Of a stretch of DNA of 14,423 nt, positions 9,041-14,423 are shown piece after piece. The notes under the pieces are model-generated. The model saw nothing but the letters and a program-made list of their open reading frames with translations, made no database searches and was not told the origin of the DNA. Location of the stretch: assembly GCA_027030565.1 (NCBI GenBank), contig JALVEU010000094.1:1-14423 (forward strand), written 5' to 3'. Made by a program: the position numbers and the translations under genes. Each line of letters starts with the position of its first letter. Positions within the stretch are counted from its first letter, which is position 1. The DNA is from Gammaproteobacteria bacterium. Its GTDB lineage: Bacteria; Pseudomonadota; Gammaproteobacteria; JAJDOJ01.

Positions 9041-9068
9041 GCCGGCGGGCGGTTATCGGCCCGCCGGC
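9041..9068 (-). terminator. Perfect 10-bp hairpin across the stop codon of the 9053-9553 gene
   Basis: GCCGGCGGGC (9041-9050) pairs perfectly with GCCCGCCGGC (9059-9068) around an 8-nt loop that contains the TAA stop (9053-9055). It sits between two convergent genes, where a bidirectional terminator would be expected. Neither side is followed by a T-run, so classical intrinsic termination is doubtful. It could instead stabilise the 3' end of the mRNA. Confidence 0.4.
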
Positions 9069-9553
9069 TGGTAGTAGACGTCGATGCGGGTCTTCAGGCC
9101 CGTCAAATGCTGCTCGTCCGGCGAGCTGCCGTCGGTGTCGCTCACGACCACGGTGGGCACGCTGGGCGCGCCCATGTTCTGCTGGTCCTTCCGGCCTTTC
9201 CAGAAGACGTCGAACATGCCGTACTCCTTGGCGTGGTGCCAGTCCTTGAGCTGCGTTTTGTAGAAGGCGGCGACCTTCTCCGGGGGGTCGGTGGAGACCA
9301 GGCTCACATGAGGCAGGATCTCGCGTCGCTGGCCGCCGTATTCGGCCCATGAGCCCCCGCCGGCGGATACGATCTTCGCGCCGGGATAGGGCGGGGCCTC
9401 TACGGCGTCCTTGTCCGGGATGTGGTCTTTTGCCGTCTCGGCGATGTCTTTCGCGAGGCCGCCGCCGGTGGGCAGGGCGGTGGGGGCGTAGGGTTCGGCC
9501 GAGGCCAGGTTCCAGGCAAGGCATGCAATGGCGATCAGGAGCAGGTGTGTCAT
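9053..9553 (-). CDS. Small exported protein of unknown function
   Basis: This is a 166-aa protein. I chose the ATG at 9553 because it gives a clean signal peptide (MTHLLLIAIACLAWNLASA) and has GGGGAG (9561-9566 on the opposite strand) 7 nt upstream. The frame stays open to 9613, but that extension has no signal-like start and runs into the inverted-repeat element. The mature part has a YPGAKIVS strand, a LVSTDPPEKVAAFYKTQLKDW helix block (a pattern seen in several small periplasmic proteins of unknown role), then EYGMFDVFWKG and a final TRIDVYYQP strand. No catalytic residues can be named. The gene faces the end of the exported-protein operon, leaving 70 nt between the stops, so it is not part of that operon. 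The promoter is not clear and may lie in the repeat element. Confidence 0.8.
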   Translation of the reverse strand: MTHLLLIAIACLAWNLASAEPYAPTALPTGGGLAKDIAETAKDHIPDKDAVEAPPYPGAKIVSAGGGSWAEYGGQRREILPHVSLVSTDPPEKVAAFYKTQLKDWHHAKEYGMFDVFWKGRKDQQNMGAPSVPTVVVSDTDGSSPDEQHLTGLKTRIDVYYQPAGR

Positions 9554-9586
9554 GGTGGATCTCCCCAGGCAGGTGGTTGAGGATAC

Positions 9587-9789
9587 GCTGATCGACTGGC
9601 TGCGGCGGCGCATCGCTGCGTTGCGCGGTGCTCGGATACTCGCCTATCTGGTTGATATGTACTCCGGGCATCCTGCCCTCCGCCCTTTGGGCCGGCCTGA
9701 CGGCCGTTCCAATCCGCTCCCGGCGGATTGGTCTCGTATCCTGCGCGCCGTGCGCCTTGCGCTGCATCCGCCTCGCGCATTGAATCAGC
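9587..9789. repeat. Imperfect inverted-repeat element, about 200 bp, possibly mobile
   Basis: The outer ends are GCTGAT (9587-9592) and ATCAGC (9784-9789), an exact inverted pair. The inner ends of the arms, GGATAC (9634-9639) and GTATCC (9736-9741), are again exact. The arms are 53 and 54 nt and partly complementary in between (GC-rich, ...GCATCGCTGCG... against ...GCGCTGCATCCGCC...). The centre contains a perfect 9-bp hairpin, CCAATCCGC / GCGGATTGG (9709-9717 and 9723-9731), and a GGCCG/CGGCC pair. It encodes no protein. The architecture fits an intergenic REP/MITE-like repeat, but copy number cannot be judged from one window. Confidence 0.5.
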
Positions 9790-9890
9790 ATCTCCTTGAG
9801 CGTCGGAAACGCCGGTTTGTCTTCACGGTCGGACAGTGGCCTCTGGATCCCGCACGGAACCCTGGACGGAATGTAGCGGGGTCTTACCGG

Positions 9891-9920
9891 TTGTCAAGCC
9901 GGCAGACTCGGCTGGATATT
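9891..9920 (+). promoter_or_regulatory. Candidate sigma70-type promoter for the cysteine-rich protein gene
   Basis: TTGTCA (9891-9896, five of six matches to the -35 consensus) and GATATT (9915-9920, four of six to -10) are 18 bp apart. The spacer holds an inverted repeat, AGCCG (9897-9901) and CGGCT (9909-9913), where a repressor could bind. Transcription would start near 9927, giving a leader of about 105 nt that contains the hairpins described next. Prediction by eye only. Confidence 0.4.
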
Positions 9921-9923
9921 CAT

Positions 9924-9978
9924 GCGATTGCTCTGCAATCGCGTTGATACGGGGTATCGTTTTATTGTTGTTTTTTCT
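9924..9978 (+). promoter_or_regulatory. Two perfect hairpins followed by a T-rich run (attenuator-like leader)
   Basis: GCGATTGC and GCAATCGC (9924-9931, 9935-9942) form a perfect 8-bp stem with a TCT loop. Three bases later GATAC and GTATC (9946-9950, 9954-9958) form a 5-bp stem with a GGG loop. A T-rich stretch follows at once, including six T at 9971-9976. In a GC-rich genome this looks like an intrinsic terminator placed in the 5' leader of the gene at 10033, hence possible attenuation. No + strand gene ends nearby that would need a terminator here. Confidence 0.45.
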
Positions 9979-10032
9979 TGTGGATGGGACGCTTCCCCGT
10001 CCACTCCAACACCAATTCGTGGAGGTCTTGCC

Positions 10033-10548
10033 ATGAGCCATTTCATCCCCACCACGCTGGTCGTCACCGCGCTCTTGTTCTGCTCGCAGGGTGCCCGTGC
10101 CGAGGCGTCGGCCCAGACGGGTTCGACGGAGGGCGGCGAGACGGCCTGCGAAACGCTGAAATCGGAGGTCGCACGGGTGTGCAGGGACCGCCTGACACGC
10201 GGGTTCACGAAGGTGAATTGCCGCAGCGTGGTCAAGGCCTACCTCGAAATCGCACAAAAACGGGCGCAAGGGGCCGGCGGTCAGGAGGCGAGCTGCCAGG
10301 GCTGGGTGGAGCAGATCCGGCGGGGATACGCGCGCGGCGATGCCCTGCATCCGGAGTCCGAGGCGCCGCAGGCCTGCAAGGCGCTTGCCACGAAGCTCGA
10401 TGAGAAATGTATCCAAACGATGGACTCGGGGCGTCTTTCGCTCGCATGCGACATGGCGCTTACGACCGTCTCCGGGGGGCCGCGCTCCGGAACGGTCGAG
10501 CGCGGCCTCGAACAGCGTTGTGTTACGGCTGCTCGGTTTCTGAAGTAA
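10033..10548 (+). CDS. Small cysteine-rich exported protein, unknown function
   Basis: This is a 171-aa protein. ATG 10033 is chosen because GGAGG (10021-10025) lies 7 nt upstream and the N-terminus becomes a normal signal peptide (MSHFIPTTLVVTALLFCSQGARA, cleavage near residue 23). An upstream ATG at 9922 would start inside the hairpin leader and add a non-signal sequence, so I rejected it. The mature protein has eight Cys (in CETLK, VCRDR, NCRSV, SCQGW, ACKAL, KCIQT, ACDMA, RCVTA contexts), mostly in helical surroundings with charged residues. That fits four disulfides in a small alpha-helical periplasmic protein. There is no CxxCH haem motif and no recognisable family. It ends 18 nt from the stop of the convergent Tal-Pgi gene. 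Regulation may go through the hairpin leader. Confidence 0.8.
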   Translation: MSHFIPTTLVVTALLFCSQGARAEASAQTGSTEGGETACETLKSEVARVCRDRLTRGFTKVNCRSVVKAYLEIAQKRAQGAGGQEASCQGWVEQIRRGYARGDALHPESEAPQACKALATKLDEKCIQTMDSGRLSLACDMALTTVSGGPRSGTVERGLEQRCVTAARFLK

Positions 10549-10566
10549 CGCACGTGGTCTGGGGGC

Positions 10567-13425
10567 TCAGCCGCCGGTCACCGTTTCGATCATTTGTGCG
10601 AGCCGGGCCAGTCCATCCTGGATGTCGCCGGTCAAGTGAACGCCCAGGGCACGGCGGCCGCGCTGGCACAGCACGTTGAAGTCGCCGAAGGCCTGGGCCT
10701 TTTCCACCACGCCGAAGCTGTAGCGTCGGCCGGGCACGGGCAGGTCTTCGGGTGGCTCTGCGGTGATCTGGAGAAACACGCCGGTGTTGGGTCCCCCCTT
10801 GTAGGCCTGTCCCGTGGAGTGCAGGAAGCGCGGTCCATAGCCCAGGCAGGTGGCCACTCGGTAACCGTCGAGCACGGCCTCTCGGATGCGCTGCAGCAGC
10901 GGGTCGATCTCCGGATCCAGTCGGTTGAGATAGGCCAGCAGCGCGAAGTAGTCCCCCGGGCCGATGCGTTCCAGGTGGGTCTTGAGCAGGCCTTCAGCCG
11001 ACTGCCAGGTGGCAGCCTCACGCAAGGCCTGCGCCTGGTTCTCGAGGGTGTAGAGGCGTAGCGCGCCTTCTTCCAGGAGTGCGGGCGGCTCGGGCAGGCT
11101 GCCCGTCTCCTCGTAGGCGGCGGTGAGCCTGCGCGTCTCGACCTTGCTGGCCTCCACGTCCGGCTGATCGAAAGGATTGATCTCCAGAATGGAGCCGGCC
11201 ACGGCCGTGGCGACCTCCCAGCGGTACATCTCGGCACCCACGTCCAGCGGCGTGTCCACCGTGATCTGCACCACGGGGTGGCCGTCGGCACGGAGCCGGT
11301 CCACGGCTCGGTCCTGTTCAGGGTCGGCACCGGTGGCGAGCCGCAGATACACGAACAGCCGGTCCGCACTGTAGTGCTCGGGCGGCTGCAGTGGCTCGCC
11401 GTCCACGGGGATGATCGCCTTGCCCTGCTTGCCGGTGGACTCGGCCAGGAGCTGCTCCAGCCATGCCCCGAGGGGCGCAATGCCCGGTGAGGCCACGAGA
11501 GTGAGTTTGTCACGCCCGGCAGCGGCCGCCTCGCCCAGGACGACGCCCAGGAGCACGCCGGGGTTCTCGCGCGGCGGCACACAGGCCGCACAGGCCTCCA
11601 CCATCTCCCCGGCACGGTCCAGGAGCCGTTCTACGTCGGCACCGATGAGCGCAGCGGGCACGAGACCGAAGGCGGACAGGGCCGAGAACCGGCCACCGAT
11701 GCCGGGTTTACCGTAGAAGGTCTTGCGGAAGCCGCGTTCGCGGGCGACCTGTTCCAGGTGGGAGCCCGGGTCGGTGATGACCCCGAAATGGGCCGCTGCG
11801 GTCTTTTCCCCGAGCCGCTCGACCGCCCGGGTCCAGAAGTACTCCATCAGGATGTTGGGTTCGAGGGTGGAGCCGGACTTGCTCGCCACCACGAAGGCGG
11901 TGCGCTCCAGGTCGATGGCCTGGGCCACGGTGCGGATCTGGGCCGGATCCGTGGAATCCAACACGTGCAGCCGCGGATGGTCGGGCGCCCGTTCCAGCAC
12001 CCGGCTGAAGACCTCTGGGGCCATGCTGGAGCCCCCCATGCCCATGAGTACGGCGTCGCGAAAGAAGCCGCCCTCGGTCATGTGCGAGAGCCGCCGCAGG
12101 TCCGACAGTTCCTCCATCTGCTCGCAGGCGATGTCCAGCCAGTCCATCCAGCGCGGCTCGTCGTCGCCGGTCCACAGGCTGGCGTCGCGATTCCACAGCC
12201 GCTGTACCTTGTTCCGCAGGGTCCAGTCCTCGAGGGAGGCCTCCACCCGGCTGGCCAGCGGCTCGGGAATGTGGAGTTCGGGCAGGAAGCGGCTCTGATC
12301 CAGTGCCGTTTCTCGCGCGGCCTCCACGGCGGCCAGGAGCTTGTCGAAGGCTTGGACGAACTTTTCCACCCCCTCTTGGAGCAGTCGGTCGGTCACTTCC
12401 TGCAGCCGGATGCCGTGCCGCTCCAGCGCCGCCAGGTCGCGTTCGGCCTGTTCCACCCCTTCGAGCAGCGTGACGCGCGCCCGGCCGTGGTCACGGAAGG
12501 CGGAGAGTGTGGCGGGCGGCATGGTGTTGACCGTCTCCGGTCCGATGAGCTCCTCCACGTACTTGACGTCACTGTAGCGCGGGTTCTTGGTGCTGGTGCT
12601 GGCCCAAAGAAGCCGCTGGACCCGGGCGCCCTGCGCGGCGAGCCGGTTCCAGCGCTCACCCACGAACAGCTCCCGGTAGCGCTGATAGGCGAGTTTGGCG
12701 TTGGCGACCGCCGCCTTGCCGAGCAGCCCTTCCAGCTCGGCTCGCACGGCGGGATCGCCGCTCTGTTCCAGGCGTTCCTCCAGCAGCGTATCCACGGCCG
12801 TGTCCACCCGGCTGACGAAGAAGCTGGCCACGCTGGCCAGTTCCCGCAGGTCGCCGCCGGCCTCCAGACGGCGTTCCAGTCCCCGCATGTAGGCCTCCAC
12901 CACTCGCTCGTAGACCGGAATCGAGAACAACAGGGTCACATTGACGTTGATCCCTTCGGCCAGGAGCTGCTCGATGGCGGGCAGTCCCTGTTCAGTGGCG
13001 GGCACCTTGATCATCAGGTTGGGCCGATGGATCTCGCGCCAGATGCGCCGGGCCTCTTCGATGGTGCCATCGGTGTCGTAGGCCAGGCCGGGATCCACCT
13101 CGATGCTGACGAAACCGTCCGCGCCACGCGTCGACCGGTGAACCGGTGCCAGCAGGTCGCATGCAGTACGCACATCGTCGAAGGCCAGCCGCTCGTAGAG
13201 GGTCTTGTCGTCCAGCGTGTAGTCCGCAGCCAGCTCGGAGATCTGATCGGCGTAGTCGCTGCTGCCTGCGATGGCCTTGTGGAAGATGGCGGGATTGGAC
13301 GTCATGCCCGAGATCCCGTCGTCGTCGATCAGCCGGTTCATCTCGCCGCTGCGCAGTAGGTTGCGACGAATGTAGTCCAGCCACACCGACTGGCCCAGTT
13401 TCTCGAGTTCGTGCAATGGATTCAT
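10567..13425 (-). CDS. tal-pgi: Bifunctional transaldolase / glucose-6-phosphate isomerase
   Basis: This is a 952-aa cytoplasmic fusion enzyme. The N-terminal half is transaldolase (sedoheptulose-7-P + glyceraldehyde-3-P to erythrose-4-P + fructose-6-P): TSNPAIF at 42-48 and the Schiff-base lysine K140 in LMIKVPATE. The C-terminal half is phosphoglucose isomerase (glucose-6-P to fructose-6-P): GMGGSS, SKSGST at 515-520, GIGGRFSALSAFG from 575 and LLAESTGKQGK. The last part contains LHSTGQAYKGGPN around H869. The length suits the known Tal-Pgi fusions (about 930-950 aa). Start: ATG 13425 begins MNPLHELEKLGQSVWLD, the usual opening of this family. An ATG at 13473 adds 16 residues, and neither has a strong Shine-Dalgarno. 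The open frame continues much further upstream only by base bias. The gene is divergent from the PEP-utilising protein gene and convergent with the cysteine-rich protein gene. Confidence 0.95.
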   Translation of the reverse strand: MNPLHELEKLGQSVWLDYIRRNLLRSGEMNRLIDDDGISGMTSNPAIFHKAIAGSSDYADQISELAADYTLDDKTLYERLAFDDVRTACDLLAPVHRSTRGADGFVSIEVDPGLAYDTDGTIEEARRIWREIHRPNLMIKVPATEQGLPAIEQLLAEGINVNVTLLFSIPVYERVVEAYMRGLERRLEAGGDLRELASVASFFVSRVDTAVDTLLEERLEQSGDPAVRAELEGLLGKAAVANAKLAYQRYRELFVGERWNRLAAQGARVQRLLWASTSTKNPRYSDVKYVEELIGPETVNTMPPATLSAFRDHGRARVTLLEGVEQAERDLAALERHGIRLQEVTDRLLQEGVEKFVQAFDKLLAAVEAARETALDQSRFLPELHIPEPLASRVEASLEDWTLRNKVQRLWNRDASLWTGDDEPRWMDWLDIACEQMEELSDLRRLSHMTEGGFFRDAVLMGMGGSSMAPEVFSRVLERAPDHPRLHVLDSTDPAQIRTVAQAIDLERTAFVVASKSGSTLEPNILMEYFWTRAVERLGEKTAAAHFGVITDPGSHLEQVARERGFRKTFYGKPGIGGRFSALSAFGLVPAALIGADVERLLDRAGEMVEACAACVPPRENPGVLLGVVLGEAAAAGRDKLTLVASPGIAPLGAWLEQLLAESTGKQGKAIIPVDGEPLQPPEHYSADRLFVYLRLATGADPEQDRAVDRLRADGHPVVQITVDTPLDVGAEMYRWEVATAVAGSILEINPFDQPDVEASKVETRRLTAAYEETGSLPEPPALLEEGALRLYTLENQAQALREAATWQSAEGLLKTHLERIGPGDYFALLAYLNRLDPEIDPLLQRIREAVLDGYRVATCLGYGPRFLHSTGQAYKGGPNTGVFLQITAEPPEDLPVPGRRYSFGVVEKAQAFGDFNVLCQRGRRALGVHLTGDIQDGLARLAQMIETVTGG

Positions 13426-13559
13426 TGGGTCTACCAGGATGCTGTGTTTTCGGTCGATGAGAACGCCGCCCATGTGTGTCTCGGGTTTCGGCAGGAGCTG
13501 GCGGGGGGTCTCCAGGCGCGTCCGCGGGTGGTACCGGGTGGCCGCGGCTCGCCTCTCAA

Positions 13560-13565
13560 ATGATA
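13560..13565 (-). promoter_or_regulatory. Possible -10 box for the Tal-Pgi gene
   Basis: On the - strand this reads TATCAT, five of six matches to the -10 consensus, about 135 nt before the Tal-Pgi start. No convincing -35 box lies at the right distance, so the call is weak. Nothing else in 13426-13657 stands out. Confidence 0.25.
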
Positions 13566-13634
13566 CGCGCTGCGAGGCTGCTGCCGATACCGCGCGCAGA
13601 CCCGCACGTGACAGGCCGCGAATCTGAAGCCCAG

Positions 13635-13665
13635 GTGACGGGGGCGCCGGAGGCGGGTATAGAAT
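13635..13665 (+). promoter_or_regulatory. Candidate promoter directly before the PEP-utilising protein gene
   Basis: GTGACG (13635-13640, four of six to -35) is followed after 17 bp by TATAGAAT (13658-13665). Read as TAGAAT (13660-13665), it has five of six matches to -10. The predicted transcription start falls at about 13672, right at the ATG at 13673. This implies little or no 5' leader. Confidence 0.45.
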
Positions 13666-13672
13666 CGCTTCC

Positions 13673-14423
13673 ATGGATCCTGGCCCTGCCGCCGAGTTGC
13701 AAGCCATACCGTTCGTGCCGGGCAGGGCCCGGGGAAGACTCCACACGGAGCCGGCGCGGGCCGCCGGCGGCGGGGTGCTCCTGGCGCGGCATGAGGACCT
13801 GCACCGCCTGCATGGGCGTCCCGCCGGACTCATCGTCACGCGTCCGGCCCCCTTCTCGCACATCATGATCGGTGTGCTCGCCGCCGGCATTCCCACGGTG
13901 CTGTGCACCGAGTGCGGGGATCTGCGGGCAGGCCAGTGCGTGGAGATCGACGGTGCATCCGGGCGGGTCCGCTTCCTGCACGCACCCTGTGCGTCGGTGC
14001 AGGAGGCTGCCAGCGGTCCGCCTGCGGCACCGCGGCCCTTGTACACGAACGACGGCACGCCGGTGGAGCTGCGTGCCAGCGTGCGCAGCGCCGCCCAGGC
14101 CCGCCGGGCCGTGGCCCGGGGGGCCGCGGCCATCGGGCTGGTGCGCTCAGAGTTCCTGCTTGGTACCACCCGGACGCCACCGGCACGATGCGAGGACTGG
14201 CTGCGGCCGTTGCGCGCGCTGTGTGGGGCGGCCGCACCGGTGGAGGTCTGGGTGCGGCTGCTGGACGTGGCCGCAGACAAACGCCCGCCCTGGATGCAAG
14301 GGCTGGACGCGGGTGGCGGGCCATTGGGACTGCAGGGGGTGCGCCTGTTCGAACAGGCCGCGGTGCGCCAGGTGGTGGACGCCCAACTCCAGGCCCTGCG
14401 CTTGCTGGCGGACGAGTACCGGA
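13673..14423 (+). CDS. PEP-utilising enzyme, enzyme I/PEP-synthase-like, 5' part (3' end outside window)
   Basis: 250 codons are visible and the frame is open to the window end. ATG 13673 is the first start after an in-frame TGA at 13625. No Shine-Dalgarno lies at normal distance (GGAGG at 13649-13653 is 19 nt away). Residues about 15-105 match the swivelling phospho-histidine domain of PEP-utilising enzymes: APFSHIMIGVLAAGIPTV with His63 at the phosphorylation position, then a DLRAGQCVEIDGASGRVRF close. From about residue 131 the PEP-binding barrel begins: VELRAS, GAAAIGLVRSEFLL (R158, E160; the family usually has RTEF), then VWVRLLDVAADKRPP and GLQGVRLF as in enzyme I. No N-terminal HPr-binding or ATP-grasp domain precedes the swivelling domain. 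Its phosphate partner is therefore unknown. Divergent Tal-Pgi suggests a carbon-metabolism role. Family assignment is firm; the specific reaction is not known. Confidence 0.85.
   Translation, partial: MDPGPAAELQAIPFVPGRARGRLHTEPARAAGGGVLLARHEDLHRLHGRPAGLIVTRPAPFSHIMIGVLAAGIPTVLCTECGDLRAGQCVEIDGASGRVRFLHAPCASVQEAASGPPAAPRPLYTNDGTPVELRASVRSAAQARRAVARGAAAIGLVRSEFLLGTTRTPPARCEDWLRPLRALCGAAAPVEVWVRLLDVAADKRPPWMQGLDAGGGPLGLQGVRLFEQAAVRQVVDAQLQALRLLADEYR

Larger units (their letters stand above)
9554..10032. other. Divergent intergenic region without a gene
   Basis: This 479-nt stretch separates the starts of two divergent small exported-protein genes. From left to right it holds the Shine-Dalgarno of the - strand gene (9561-9566), the inverted-repeat element (9587-9789), about 100 nt with nothing recognisable, a candidate + strand promoter (9891-9920), two hairpins with a T-rich run (9924-9978) and the Shine-Dalgarno of the + strand gene (10019-10025). 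Open frames crossing it lack start signals and look non-coding. The right half is clearly richer in A and T than the genes around it. Confidence 0.75.

Noticed and set aside
9554..9613. N-terminal extension of the - strand exported protein
   Set aside because: It runs into the inverted-repeat element and spoils the signal peptide. ATG 9553 has a good Shine-Dalgarno.
9922..10032. Earlier ATG for the cysteine-rich protein
   Set aside because: It would begin inside a perfect hairpin, has no Shine-Dalgarno and hides the signal peptide that starts at 10033.
13426..14280. Upstream extension of the Tal-Pgi frame by 285 codons
   Set aside because: It covers the PEP-utilising gene on the other strand and reads as low-complexity Arg/Ala/Pro/Ser text. 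The family normally starts near MNPLHELEKLGQ.

Overview
The window is about 14.4 kb of very GC-rich DNA with dense genes, strong third-position GC bias and good Shine-Dalgarno sites in front of several genes. It looks like a proteobacterial chromosome. The gene content (a Tal-Pgi fusion, an enzyme I-like PEP-utilising protein, many exported proteins) would suit a gammaproteobacterium of the Chromatiales/Ectothiorhodospiraceae type, but that placement is an inference. I see no tRNA, rRNA, CRISPR array, transposase or phage gene.

Region 1 (1-8982, all + strand) encodes exported proteins. It opens with the 3' end of an uncharacterised gene. A tightly packed three-gene unit follows. The first gene encodes a 750-aa exported protein with a transglutaminase-like domain whose catalytic Cys position is Ala. 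The second encodes an exported protein of 1823 aa with PPC-like, discoidin-like and two VWA domains, both VWA domains keeping a complete MIDAS metal site. The third encodes a 252-aa exported protein resembling the DUF4412 type. Overlaps of 23 nt and 4 nt (ATGA) between the genes argue for one transcript and coupled translation. I infer an extracytoplasmic complex or surface-assembly module: a non-catalytic transglutaminase fold, a giant multi-domain binding protein and a small beta-rich partner. I know of no described system with this exact layout, so it is the best candidate for something new here.

Region 2 (8983-10566) holds two small exported proteins of unknown function. One on the - strand (9053-9553) faces the operon end and has a perfect 10-bp hairpin across its stop codon. 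The other on the + strand (10033-10548) is cysteine-rich. Between their divergent starts lies a 479-nt intergenic stretch. It contains a roughly 200-bp imperfect inverted-repeat element (9587-9789), then an AT-richer promoter and leader with two perfect hairpins and a T-rich run in front of the + strand gene.

Region 3 (10567-14423) is central carbon metabolism. A 952-aa bifunctional transaldolase/glucose-6-phosphate isomerase lies on the - strand. Divergent from it, a + strand gene that runs off the window encodes an enzyme I-like, PEP-utilising protein that begins directly with the swivelling phospho-histidine domain. Its start codon sits only a few bases after a good -10 box, so its transcript may be leaderless.
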